Positions 1 to 8,534 of a stretch of 28,747 nucleotides of DNA are shown piece after piece; the first letter of the stretch is position 1, and the number at the start of each line of letters is the position of its first letter. A model generated the notes under the pieces. The model was not told the origin of the DNA and searched no databases. It worked only from the letters and a program-made list of their open reading frames with translations. The translations under genes were made by a program, and so were the position numbers. Source of the DNA: JBLHGU01 sp047615875 (GTDB lineage Bacteria; Pseudomonadota; Gammaproteobacteria; Arenicellales; CAJQKF01); NCBI GenBank assembly GCA_047615875.1, contig JBLHGU010000048.1, positions 1 through 28,747 on the forward strand, in the 5' to 3' direction.

Positions 1-1469
1 CGGTTATTAATGGCCCGATCACCTACACCATCGACGGTGCACCGCTAATCGGCCCTATACCCGGAATCGAGAATGCCTATTGCGCCATAGGTTTACGTGC
101 GGGCATTGGCGAGTCTGGTGGTCATGGCAAATTATTGGCACAGATCATCGTGCATGGAGAGTGTGAATGGGATGCGTGGTTTCTAGACCCGCGTCGTTTC
201 ACTCAGACTGCCAATACTGAGCTGACCTGTTTAAAGGCCATAGAGGATTATCAAAATGAATTTCACTATCACATGCCCCACGAGCAAAGACCCGCTGGAC
301 GTTTGGCTCGCACCACACCGCTGTACGCCACGCTCGATCAAATTAACTGTGCCTGGGGAGTAGTTAATGGCTGGGAACGTGCATTGTTTTTCAAACCTGA
401 TGCAGACTTTGTTGATCAACACAGTTACCGTTTTACCCCAACACAGGACATAGTCGCGGCAGAAGTGGCGCACCTTCAAGAGCAGGTTAGTGTCATGGAG
501 GTTTCTGGTTTCAACCGTTATGAAATATCTGGAGAAGGTGTTGAGGAGTTCCTCGATCGCATGACCTGTAGTCGGTTGCCGATTGAGATTGGCAAACTGA
601 GTCTATGTTATCTGCTTACTGAGAAAGGCAATATTCTCAGTGAAGCGACCTTGGTAAAGCTGGCTGATAATCACTACTGGTGGGGTTCCGCTGCCGCCGC
701 AGAGTGGCATGATCGAGACTGGTTGAACCGCCACAAACCTGAAACAGTTTCCATTCGAGAGCTCACATCCAACTATACGATACTGGTGGTGGCCGGTCCC
801 AAATCTCGTCAATTATTGCAATCAGTATCGCTGCGTAATGACTGGTCGCGGCAAGCATTTCCCTGGTTGCGATGTCAATCCATGTTCATTGGGCATGCTG
901 AAGTTGTTGCCATGAATGTCAGCTTTTCCGGTGACCTGGCCTATGAACTGCATGTGCCTAACGAACAGTTGCTACTGGTCTGGACAATCCTGCATGAGGC
1001 GGGTGAGGCTTTCAAGCTCGGACACTTTGGCTTGTATGCCACTGAGTCAATGCGTCTGGAAAAGGGTTACTTACATTGGAAGGCGGAATTGATTTACGAA
1101 CACACGCCTTTTGAAGCACGACTAGACCGATTCGTGAAACTCGATAAGCCGGACTTTATCGGTAAGCAGGCACTGTTAGCACAACACCAGAAAGGCAACC
1201 GAAAACTGCTGATTTCAATGATTGTAGATTGTGATCTGGCACCTGCCCATGGTGGCGATCCGGTATTTTCAGATGATCAGCAAATCGGTTCGGTTACCTC
1301 GGCAGGTTATGGATTCAGAGTAAACAAAAATATAGCCTATGCCTATATCGATCCAGATTTTGCAGAGCCTGGTACTAAGTTACAGCTTGGAATCCTCGGT
1401 GAACGATATCCGGCAACAGTCGTTGATCCTGCTCTTTTTGATCCTACCTATGAGTTACCTCGATCATGA
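1..1469 (+). CDS. Dimethylglycine/sarcosine dehydrogenase-like FAD oxidoreductase, 3' part (5' end outside window)
   Basis: The reading frame is open from the window's left edge (first full codon at base 3) to TGA at 1467-1469, so only the C-terminal ~488 residues are visible; the TTG at 135 is not the real start. The first ~50 residues are the end of an FAD-binding DAO domain: they contain ITYTIDGAPLIGP and the glycine-rich GLRAGIGESGGHGK, typical of dimethylglycine and sarcosine dehydrogenases. A linker domain (residues ~60-120, FLDPRRF to WERALFF) is followed by a GcvT-like aminomethyl-folate domain and its C-terminal barrel. Family members oxidatively demethylate N-methylglycines and pass the one-carbon unit to tetrahydrofolate. 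The stop overlaps the start of the MttB-like gene by 4 nt (ATGA), so the two are probably translationally coupled. Family assignment is firm; the exact substrate (dimethylglycine, sarcosine, N-methylproline) is not visible. Confidence 0.88.
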   Translation, partial: VINGPITYTIDGAPLIGPIPGIENAYCAIGLRAGIGESGGHGKLLAQIIVHGECEWDAWFLDPRRFTQTANTELTCLKAIEDYQNEFHYHMPHEQRPAGRLARTTPLYATLDQINCAWGVVNGWERALFFKPDADFVDQHSYRFTPTQDIVAAEVAHLQEQVSVMEVSGFNRYEISGEGVEEFLDRMTCSRLPIEIGKLSLCYLLTEKGNILSEATLVKLADNHYWWGSAAAAEWHDRDWLNRHKPETVSIRELTSNYTILVVAGPKSRQLLQSVSLRNDWSRQAFPWLRCQSMFIGHAEVVAMNVSFSGDLAYELHVPNEQLLLVWTILHEAGEAFKLGHFGLYATESMRLEKGYLHWKAELIYEHTPFEARLDRFVKLDKPDFIGKQALLAQHQKGNRKLLISMIVDCDLAPAHGGDPVFSDDQQIGSVTSAGYGFRVNKNIAYAYIDPDFAEPGTKLQLGILGERYPATVVDPALFDPTYELPRS

Positions 1470-2998
1470 ATGATACGCCTAAGCGGCGCCGCAAGGGCAT
1501 CACAAGTCGCGAGGCGATGATCGCCAAACGTAGTAAACCAACTACTCTTAATCCAGCACCTACGGGTTCAGTGGGTGGCCAATATCGACCCCTAACCGAT
1601 CCACAAATAAAGCAGATATACGATACAGCGATACGCATGTTGTCAGAGCTGGGTATGGGAGACGTACCACCTGCTCTGATGCAGCAGGCGTTAAGTTGTG
1701 GGGCGACCACTAATGCTATGGGCCGTTTGTGTTATTCCCGTGAAATGATCGAAGACATCATCGACGGTGCCTGCAAATCTTTCACCTTCCATGGTCGAGA
1801 TCCAGACACAACCTTTGAAGTAGGTGGCGATAGAGTTTATTTCGGAACCGGTGGGGCTGCTGTACAAACATTCGATATTGACAGCCACAAATATCGGCCT
1901 TCTACCTTACAGGACCTGGCAAATTTTACTCGTCTGGCTGATCAATTGCCTAATCTGTCCTGGTTTACTCGATGCTGTGTGGCGACTGATATACCAGATA
2001 TCCTCGAACTAGATATCAACACCGCCTATTGCTTGATGAAGTACACACGAAAACCCGTGGGTACAAATTTTACCCTTGGTTCGCATGTTGATCCTATCGT
2101 CGATATGTTTGATATGGTTGCAGGGGGCAAAGGTAAATTTGCAGAGAAACCTTTCTGTAAGGCACATATCAGCCCGATTATCTCGCCACTTAAATACGGT
2201 GAAGATGCTTTCGATGTGGCATTGGCCTGCATTCAACGCGGTTTGCCGATTAACTCGATTATTGCGGGAATGTCTGGCGCCACATCGCCAGCCACTATTG
2301 ATGGCATGTTGGCCTCATCTCTTGCCGAAACCCTCGCTGCTCTGGCCATGGTGAATGTTTTTGAGCCAGGTTTTCCGATGATATTTTCCAACTGGCCCTT
2401 TGTAATCGATTTACGTACCGGCGCATTTTCCGGTGGTGGAGGCGAAATCGCAATTCTTAATGCCGGTGCCGCACAATTGTCGAATTATGTCGGCCTGCCG
2501 TCCGGCGTTGCTTCGAGTATGTCCGATGCCAAGGCAGTGGACGCCCAGATGGGTATGGAGAAAGCCCTCACATCTCTGGCCTGTGGCTTGTCTGGGGCTA
2601 ATATGATTTATGAATCTGCCGGTATGATGGCCAGTTTGTTAGGCGTGTCTTTCGAGGCTTTTTTGCTCGACAACGAGATGCTCTCACATGTAAACCGTAT
2701 GATTCGCGGTATTGAGGTGAGCGAGGAATCCCTCGCTTTCGAAACTATGCGCAATGTAATCAATGGCGAAGGGCACTTCATTGGAGAAATTGAAACAATG
2801 GAGGCCATGGAGCGAGACTACTTTTATCCCAAACTAGGTGATCGCCTTGAGCCAACGGCATGGGCAGAGGGTGGTGGATTAAATGCCTGGCAACGCGCAA
2901 ATAGTGAAATTCACAAAATATTGGAACAACCGGCGCCCGATTACATTTCAACCGAAGCAGATAAGAGCATTCGCGAACGATTTAAAATTTTACTTTAG
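1466..2998 (+). CDS. Trimethylamine methyltransferase (MttB) family protein, non-pyrrolysine type
   Basis: This 510-residue protein is close to the usual ~490-510 residues of the MttB superfamily (COG5598), a TIM-barrel family that moves a methyl group from a quaternary or tertiary amine to a corrinoid protein. Family-like stretches include RLCYSREMIEDII near residue 90, GGDRVYFGTGGAAVQT near 120, and the glycine/alanine-rich half GMSGATSPAT to GLSGANMIYESAG. The frame has no in-frame TAG, so it is a pyrrolysine-lacking member. Known non-Pyl relatives act on glycine betaine (MtgB) and proline betaine (MtpB). It starts at ATG 1466 inside the end of the DMGDH-like gene, so the enzymes are probably made together. 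No corrinoid-protein gene is in the window. Substrate is inference; family membership is strong. Confidence 0.88.
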   Translation: MNDTPKRRRKGITSREAMIAKRSKPTTLNPAPTGSVGGQYRPLTDPQIKQIYDTAIRMLSELGMGDVPPALMQQALSCGATTNAMGRLCYSREMIEDIIDGACKSFTFHGRDPDTTFEVGGDRVYFGTGGAAVQTFDIDSHKYRPSTLQDLANFTRLADQLPNLSWFTRCCVATDIPDILELDINTAYCLMKYTRKPVGTNFTLGSHVDPIVDMFDMVAGGKGKFAEKPFCKAHISPIISPLKYGEDAFDVALACIQRGLPINSIIAGMSGATSPATIDGMLASSLAETLAALAMVNVFEPGFPMIFSNWPFVIDLRTGAFSGGGGEIAILNAGAAQLSNYVGLPSGVASSMSDAKAVDAQMGMEKALTSLACGLSGANMIYESAGMMASLLGVSFEAFLLDNEMLSHVNRMIRGIEVSEESLAFETMRNVINGEGHFIGEIETMEAMERDYFYPKLGDRLEPTAWAEGGGLNAWQRANSEIHKILEQPAPDYISTEADKSIRERFKILL

Positions 2999-3073
2999 GC
3001 CTGATTTGCCGCATTCCATCGTGCCCCCGGAATTAATTGATTGAACCTGTGACGTCCGTATCAAGTGGGTGAT

Positions 3074-3101
3074 GGTTACTTTTCTTTCGGGAAAAGTAAC
3101 C
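3074..3101. repeat. Perfect 11-bp hairpin (GGTTACTTTTC / GAAAAGTAACC)
   Basis: The arms at 3074-3084 and 3091-3101 are perfectly complementary around a 6-nt loop TTTCGG. No T-run follows on either strand, so it does not look like a simple rho-independent terminator. It lies 76 nt after the MttB-like stop codon and 24 nt before a second, longer inverted repeat. From memory, palindromes of this kind occur as dispersed intergenic repeats in gammaproteobacteria; I could not check that here. Confidence 0.7.
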
Positions 3102-3125
3102 AAAACAATTTCTCCTGAGCCAGTT

Positions 3126-3229
3126 GGATGTGGTGAGGCACGAACCGCATCAATGGTGGTTTATGTAGATGAGATATACTTCTGACCCCTCGTTTTCTCG
3201 ATTGATGCGGTTCGTGCCTCACCATATCC
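3126..3229. repeat. Long inverted repeat, 29-bp arms
   Basis: Arm 3131-3154 (TGGTGAGGCACGAACCGCAT, then CAAT) is the exact reverse complement of 3201-3224. Beyond one G/T pair (3130 with 3225) pairing continues for four more bases (3126-3129 with 3226-3229), giving 29-bp arms around a 46-nt centre. No gene covers it. Such a structure suggests a small non-autonomous mobile element, a dispersed repeat unit or a strongly folded transcript. I saw no second copy in the window. Confidence 0.75.
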
Positions 3230-3343
3230 TACGTGCTTAGAAAATACTTAAATGGCACTAGTACCATCACACTATAAGAAGCTTAGCCCATGGAGACAGA
3301 TGTTTCACGCTTGGTTGACGCATGCTATATATGCTTAACTTAG

Positions 3344-3411
3344 TGTCATCCCTGACTAGGGTCAATGATCGCCGAATTTCAGTGCAAAAATACGCCGAGT
3401 TCAGCTCAAAA
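3344..3411. mobile_element. Possible insertion-sequence end remnant with tandem motif
   Basis: Two imperfect direct repeats of the form CGCCGA-TTCAG--CAAAA lie 23 nt apart at 3370-3389 and 3393-3411, preceded by TGTCATC at 3344. Repeated internal binding sites next to a TGT-like tip are characteristic of ends of IS21-like elements, and the wording is reminiscent of them. No transposase gene or opposite end is present, so at most this is a solitary relic. It could instead be a tandem operator for the gene at 3481. Confidence 0.3.
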
Positions 3412-3480
3412 CATCATTAGCTGTAAAAATTGAAGTAATATCTAAGTATATTTTTTGACCCCCATAAAGCATCTCTGGTT

Positions 3481-6400
3481 ATGACAATCCGTGAATGGTT
3501 GCAGCAGATAAATCTGCCGCAATACATCGAAATATTTGAGGAAAACGCCGTCGAGCTCGATGTGCTGACAGATATTACGGATGCTGATCTCGTGTCGATG
3601 GATGTACTGTTAGGTCATCGACGCAAAATACTTCGCGCCATAGCGGATCTTGAAGACTCACAGGTGGATCCTCTAGTCCAAATGGAAAAGCCAACTATAT
3701 TGGCTCCAGTGCCGGCCGTTGAGATAGGCGAGCGCCGCCAGGTTACTGTCCTGTTCGCAGATTTGAGTGGTTTTACAGCATTGTCTAACCAGATCGATGC
3801 AGAAGAATTACATCAATTGCTGAATCGATATTTTGATCGTGTGGACCAATTAATCCACGACTTCGGAGGCAGCGTCGACAAGCACATTGGTGACTGTGTC
3901 ATGGCACTATTCGGTGCACCCATAGCACATTCTGACGATTCCCTGCGCGCGGTTCGAGCCGCCAATGCCATTCACCAGGAGATGCAGCATTTAAGCGAAG
4001 AGCTCGATCGTTCCCTATCGGCACATATTGGCATTGCCAGCGGTGAGGTTGTAGCGAGTCATACCGGCAGCGCTCAACATCGCCAATACACGGTCACCGG
4101 TGATACTGTTAATCTCGCATCCAGGCTTCAGGATTTAGCAACTGCGAGTGAAACAATGTTATCTGGTGAGGTGTATCGCGCGGTTGAGCATCTGGCAATC
4201 TGTGAGTCGAAAGGTGAAGTTGGGGTGAAAGGATTCAGTGACAATATTGCGGTATGGAAACTGGGGGCATTGAGCGAGTCAAGCCCATCTGCGAAATCTG
4301 TTGCCGGCATTGTTGGACGCACTATCGAGATAGCTCAGTTCGAGGTTTTTCTCAACGCTAGTCAGTCCGGTCGATGTGGCCATGGGCTTTTGGTTCGCGG
4401 TGAGCTCGGCATTGGCAAATCGAGATTGGCCAGCGAATTCCGGCATCGAGCTGAAGCCGTTGGCTTGCGAAGTTATGCGTCGTATTTTCTCGATTACGGC
4501 GAAGGTTTGCGGCAGGGTGGTCTACCACGATTGTTGCTAGGGCTGCTGGATATTCCCGAAACAGGTGATTTGAGCCATGATCAGACTCTTTCAGACTATC
4601 TGATAAGTTTTTTCAAACAACCAGAACAGTGTGCGAGCTTGCACGACTTTTTGGGCTTGAAGATGCCGACCAATCTGCGTGGTTTGTATGACGCAATGTC
4701 ACCTGTCTTGCGAGATTCTGCACGTAAGGCGGCTGTGATCGAGGTATTGCGAATGCAATCCGCTCGTCAAGGATTGTTACTGTTACTTGAAGATATGCAT
4801 TGGTGCTCGGATGCAGACGAAGAATTCCTCGCTCATATACTACAACATATAGCCAATTTGCCTATTGTGTTGGTGATGACCAGTCGCACAGAAGATCGTG
4901 TCATCTCCCGCTCCTGGCGCGAACATTTTCCTGACAATGTTTTAGCCGTGATGGACTTAAATCCATTATCCGCCGAAGATGCATTGTCGATGGCTAAGGC
5001 TGTGGCCAGTCAGGATGTCGCCTTGCGTGAGGATCTTGTGACCCGGGCCGAAGGAAATCCATTATTCATCGAACAAATGGTTCGTTTCGCCGATGAATCA
5101 GCGCAAGGGGATGTGCCGGAATCAATACAGGCGCTGGTACAAACCAGGCTCGATCGATTGCCTGCGGAGGATAAGCGTGCCCTGCAGGCGGCTTCTGTGT
5201 TTGGGCAGCATTTCCACCTCGATGCCTTGCGGACGGTAGTTGGCAATTCGGCCTATAGCGCTGCCGCACTGGTTGATCATCATCTGGTGAAACCAGCCGA
5301 GCAGGGATATATGTTTAGTCACGCAATGATCCAGGCCGGAGCGCGAAAATCATTGTTAAAGGAAGATGCCATGAGATTACATCGTGGAGTGGCGGATTGG
5401 TTCAAGCAACGAGACCATCGATTATTCGCCGAACATCTTGAACTGGCCAATGCTGACGAAGCAGGACGAGCCTGGTTGGTTGCGGCCCGGTTGGAGGCCG
5501 CCAGTTACCGAAATGACACAGCCGTAGAGGCGTTGGCGCGTGGACTTCAGTGCACCACTGATTCAGTAACCTTGTTTGAACTTCATGAAGAATACGCCCG
5601 TCAATTGTTAGTGATGGGTAAGCCTCAGGACGCCACGGCACAGTTTCGTGCTGCCGAGTCACTGGCAAGTGACGATCAAAAACACTGCCTGGTGCAGATT
5701 GGTCTGGGTTCCTGCGCACGCTTGCAGGGTGACTTCGACAGTGGTCTGGAACACTTGCAAACAGCCAGAACTCTGGCAGACGAAAGCGCGGAAAAAATTA
5801 CCCGGGCACAAATTCACTACAACATCGGTGCCATTCAGTTTGCCACCGGTTCGATCGACCTGTCATTACCCAACCAGCAGTTAGCATTGCAGTTTGCCAC
5901 CGAGGCGAAAAACTCTGAGTGGATTGCCCGATCAATGAGCGGGCTTGGCGATGCATATTATGCACAGGGCAGGGCATCTGCCGCGAAAGCCAGCTATAAC
6001 GCAAGTATCGACCTGGCCAGGGAAGCGGGGCTAGGGCATATTGAAGTTTCCAACATGGGTGCCTACGCAAACTCGCATAGATTCATGCTGGAAATGGTCA
6101 GTGCATATGAAATTGCCCGCAAGGGCTGTGAGCTATCACGCAAGGTTGGCAATAGGCGTGCTGAGCTAGTTGTTACTATGGTGCTCGGTGAGTTGTTGAT
6201 GGATAGTGGTCAGGCAGAGGATGCGCTGGAGCATCTGGAATATGCGCATAAAATAGCCACAGATCTGCATAATGTACCATGGCAGTGTTATATGGAGGCC
6301 GGGATCGGGCGTTGTAGGGCGCAACTTGGAGATTTGGATCGTGCCCAAAACATCCTTCTGCACGCGTTGGAAAAAAGTCGGCAAGGCAATCATGGATTTA

Positions 6401-6774
6401 TTGGCCCACGATTATGTGGCGTGTTGGCGTTGATAAGCCAGAAAGTTGGTAGCATGAAGAGTTATATCGTAGAAGCTGAAGACTTGCTTGGCAAGGGTTG
6501 TGCAGCTCACAACCATTTCGTGTTTCGTCGCGATGCCATGGAGGCGGCTTATCAGCTAGGTAGCTATGACATAGCAAAAGAACAGATAGATCGATTTGAG
6601 AAGTTTCTTCCCCAGGATCCCGTATTGTGGTGCAATTTTTTCATTGATCGAATGCGCTGTTTGTTGGCAGCAGTTGAAGGACAACCTGATTCAAATGTTA
6701 TCAATAATCTGATTCAACAGGCGCGAGTTACAAAACTTTGGCTTGCTATTCCGGCTCTTGAGGCGATTCGGTAG
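3481..6774 (+). CDS. SAM domain - class III adenylate cyclase - AAA ATPase - TPR signalling protein
   Basis: This 1097-residue protein is probably cytoplasmic; no signal peptide or membrane segment is seen. Residues ~1-58 form a sterile-alpha-motif domain. A class III cyclase domain spans ~84-265. The metal-binding aspartates are D94 (FADLSGFT) and D138 (HIGD), the purine-recognition lysine is K134, the second specificity position appears to be T204 (class IIIb-like), and the transition-state pair is N211/R215 (NLASR). This predicts cAMP synthesis. An AAA/STAND-type ATPase follows with Walker A GELGIGKS (307-314) and Walker B LLLLLED (~432-438). The rest, ~580-1060, is helical TPR-like repeats. 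The ATG fits the SAM-domain start; a stop lies 43 nt upstream and the ribosome-binding site is weak. It stands alone, and its signal is unknown. Confidence 0.88.
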   Translation: MTIREWLQQINLPQYIEIFEENAVELDVLTDITDADLVSMDVLLGHRRKILRAIADLEDSQVDPLVQMEKPTILAPVPAVEIGERRQVTVLFADLSGFTALSNQIDAEELHQLLNRYFDRVDQLIHDFGGSVDKHIGDCVMALFGAPIAHSDDSLRAVRAANAIHQEMQHLSEELDRSLSAHIGIASGEVVASHTGSAQHRQYTVTGDTVNLASRLQDLATASETMLSGEVYRAVEHLAICESKGEVGVKGFSDNIAVWKLGALSESSPSAKSVAGIVGRTIEIAQFEVFLNASQSGRCGHGLLVRGELGIGKSRLASEFRHRAEAVGLRSYASYFLDYGEGLRQGGLPRLLLGLLDIPETGDLSHDQTLSDYLISFFKQPEQCASLHDFLGLKMPTNLRGLYDAMSPVLRDSARKAAVIEVLRMQSARQGLLLLLEDMHWCSDADEEFLAHILQHIANLPIVLVMTSRTEDRVISRSWREHFPDNVLAVMDLNPLSAEDALSMAKAVASQDVALREDLVTRAEGNPLFIEQMVRFADESAQGDVPESIQALVQTRLDRLPAEDKRALQAASVFGQHFHLDALRTVVGNSAYSAAALVDHHLVKPAEQGYMFSHAMIQAGARKSLLKEDAMRLHRGVADWFKQRDHRLFAEHLELANADEAGRAWLVAARLEAASYRNDTAVEALARGLQCTTDSVTLFELHEEYARQLLVMGKPQDATAQFRAAESLASDDQKHCLVQIGLGSCARLQGDFDSGLEHLQTARTLADESAEKITRAQIHYNIGAIQFATGSIDLSLPNQQLALQFATEAKNSEWIARSMSGLGDAYYAQGRASAAKASYNASIDLAREAGLGHIEVSNMGAYANSHRFMLEMVSAYEIARKGCELSRKVGNRRAELVVTMVLGELLMDSGQAEDALEHLEYAHKIATDLHNVPWQCYMEAGIGRCRAQLGDLDRAQNILLHALEKSRQGNHGFIGPRLCGVLALISQKVGSMKSYIVEAEDLLGKGCAAHNHFVFRRDAMEAAYQLGSYDIAKEQIDRFEKFLPQDPVLWCNFFIDRMRCLLAAVEGQPDSNVINNLIQQARVTKLWLAIPALEAIR

Positions 6775-6853
6775 CTATTATCCTAGATTCCGCAGTTGAT
6801 CACTTCGAGATATAAATAGGCCTTTGAAATTGTTCGGTTTATGTGGTGACTGG

Positions 6854-6876
6854 GAATTCACCCTTTTGGTGAGTTC
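6854..6876. repeat. 9-bp hairpin after the cyclase gene
   Basis: GAATTCACC (6854-6862) pairs with GGTGAGTTC (6868-6876), including one T/G pair, around the loop CTTTT. It lies 80 nt beyond the cyclase stop codon and could end or protect that transcript, but no T-tract follows. Confidence 0.35.
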
Positions 6877-6904
6877 GTTAGACATGCATTGCACAGCCTA
6901 TTCA

Positions 6905-6970
6905 CCGTCTGGCCGCGTTACAACTCCTTGTAATAGTTAACTATTACGCGTTATTGTGCCTTGTCAGACG
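6905..6970. promoter_or_regulatory. 18-bp perfect palindrome nested in a wider inverted repeat
   Basis: GTAATAGTTAACTATTAC at 6930-6947 is a perfect palindrome with no spacer. It is framed by a 7-bp inverted repeat, CCGTCTG (6905-6911) and CAGACGG (6964-6970). The site lies between the convergent cyclase and GMC-oxidoreductase genes, about 70 nt past the latter's stop. It could be a dimeric operator or a bidirectional transcript-end structure; no binding protein is identified. Confidence 0.4.
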
Positions 6971-7016
6971 GCAACTATACTGCACACTACATGGCGTCCA
7001 ACTGCGGATTCTAGGA

Positions 7017-8510
7017 TTATTTATTCTCGGCTTTGATCAGTTCCGCGGCATGCTCCGCAACAATCATTACCATATTGCAGATATTGACGGTCACCATAGT
7101 TGGAAAAACTGCAGCGTCTACTACTCGCAGGCGATCAACACCCTTTACCTTTAGGTTTGCATCAAGTACAGCCTGCGGATCGTTGCTTGAGCCCATCTTG
7201 CATGTACCTGCAGGATGGTAAACCGTCTCGCAATTGGACCGGACGTATTCGGCAAGATCAGTATAACTTGACATAGACTTGCCAGGTAATACTTCCTCGT
7301 TGAGCCAGTTTTTAAGCGCTTCGGTTTGACCAAGGCGCCGAGCATATCGCAGCCCACCCAACATTAATCTCATGTCGTGGTCATCCGAATCAGAGAAATA
7401 ATTCAAATTGATTATGGGTGCGTCCGCAACGTCAGCTGAGTTTAGGAGAAGCTCGCCACGGCTTAAAGGACGAGTAACATTCGGCGCAATTTTTATGCCG
7501 TGGTTTATGCCGGTAAAGCGAGGCTGGGCATATTTTTCTCGCAAATAGGGTACAAAATGATACAGAATATCTGGTCCACCCTGCGGTTCCAGATCAATCA
7601 TTGCGGTTGCTTCACAGGGTGTACGTTGCCAGGCTGGAGCCGGTTTTTTCAGCGAATAAACGACGTTTGCTGCGGCATGATCCATCAAGTTCTTTCCAAC
7701 ACCGGGTAGGTCGTTGTGTACAGGGATAGCTAAATTATGTAACTCGCCTGCCGGTCCAATGCCAGATAACATAAGCAGTTTTGGGGTATTAATGCTGCCG
7801 CAACAGAGAATAACTTCGCATCTGGCAAGGTAGGTTTGTTGACCACTTTGTGCGCCTACTACCGTACGGTTTTCGATGGTTAATTTTTCTACTTCCACTT
7901 CAGTGTGTACCGACAGATTACCCGGCTGTTGCTGAAGCGGGTGTAAATAGGCAACTGATGACGACTGTCTGATATCGCCAATACTATTTAGTGGAAACCA
8001 GCCCGCGCCTTGTCGGATAGACTCGCGAAAATTGTTCTGCAGGGTGCCAAGTTCAACATTGGCATCGATAAACGCCTGACCAAGGACGTTTCCAATAGGC
8101 GATGACTCTATACCCAAACGTTCATTTACTCTGCTAATTGCCGGGATTAAGGCTTGCCAGGTCCAACCTGTGGCTCCAGCAGCTACCCAGTCTTTAAAGT
8201 CAGAGGCAGGTGGAGTCAGAAATGCACAATCATTATGATTGGCACAGCCGCCGAGAATACGTGCCCGGGCATAAGCTAGTAGCTCAGTTGAATTAGCAAT
8301 GGGTGTTGCATGATAACCCCAGTCATAGGATTCATCCTGTTGATCAAGGGCGGACAGGCAATTCGTCGAAATGTTGTATTCGTCACTTTTTCCGGCCTCT
8401 AGCAAGATTACGCTGTTGTCGGCGTCGCTGGCTAGCCGATGGGCAACTATGCAACCTGCGGTGCCGCCGCCGATAATTAAGTAATCACACTCGATTGGAC
8501 TGTTCATCAT
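7017..8510 (-). CDS. GMC family FAD-dependent oxidoreductase (choline/alcohol dehydrogenase type)
   Basis: This 497-residue protein begins with a Rossmann FAD-binding fold (IIGGGTAGC, GxGxxG at residues 14-19, then VILLEAG). It carries the GMC motif ARILGGCANHND and ends with the catalytic region VYHPAGTCKMG (His432) and VNICN (Asn476). The 44-residue His-Asn spacing matches choline oxidase (H466/N510). GMC enzymes oxidise alcohol groups to aldehydes or ketones; choline is one option, but specificity cannot be read from sequence. It lies 76 nt beyond the solute-binding protein gene on the same strand, with a strong terminator between, so it either depends on readthrough or has its own promoter in the short leader. 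No clear Shine-Dalgarno precedes either of the two adjacent ATG codons (8510, 8507). Confidence 0.87.
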   Translation of the reverse strand: MMNSPIECDYLIIGGGTAGCIVAHRLASDADNSVILLEAGKSDEYNISTNCLSALDQQDESYDWGYHATPIANSTELLAYARARILGGCANHNDCAFLTPPASDFKDWVAAGATGWTWQALIPAISRVNERLGIESSPIGNVLGQAFIDANVELGTLQNNFRESIRQGAGWFPLNSIGDIRQSSSVAYLHPLQQQPGNLSVHTEVEVEKLTIENRTVVGAQSGQQTYLARCEVILCCGSINTPKLLMLSGIGPAGELHNLAIPVHNDLPGVGKNLMDHAAANVVYSLKKPAPAWQRTPCEATAMIDLEPQGGPDILYHFVPYLREKYAQPRFTGINHGIKIAPNVTRPLSRGELLLNSADVADAPIINLNYFSDSDDHDMRLMLGGLRYARRLGQTEALKNWLNEEVLPGKSMSSYTDLAEYVRSNCETVYHPAGTCKMGSSNDPQAVLDANLKVKGVDRLRVVDAAVFPTMVTVNICNMVMIVAEHAAELIKAENK

Positions 8511-8534
8511 TTGGACACAGCTAAAATTTGGACG

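Noticed and set aside
1466..2998. MttB as a pyrrolysine protein
   Set aside because: The frame is uninterrupted and has no in-frame TAG; it is a non-Pyl member.
3074..3101. Hairpin as terminator of the MttB operon
   Set aside because: No T-run follows on either strand; kept only as a repeat.
3231..3480. A small gene in the gap before the cyclase
   Set aside because: No frame with a plausible start, ribosome-binding site and protein-like composition was seen, and a stop lies 43 nt before the cyclase ATG in its own frame.
5402..5719. 105-codon minus-strand open frame inside the cyclase gene
   Set aside because: It lies wholly inside a well-supported gene and its product is arginine/proline-rich without family features; a shadow frame.
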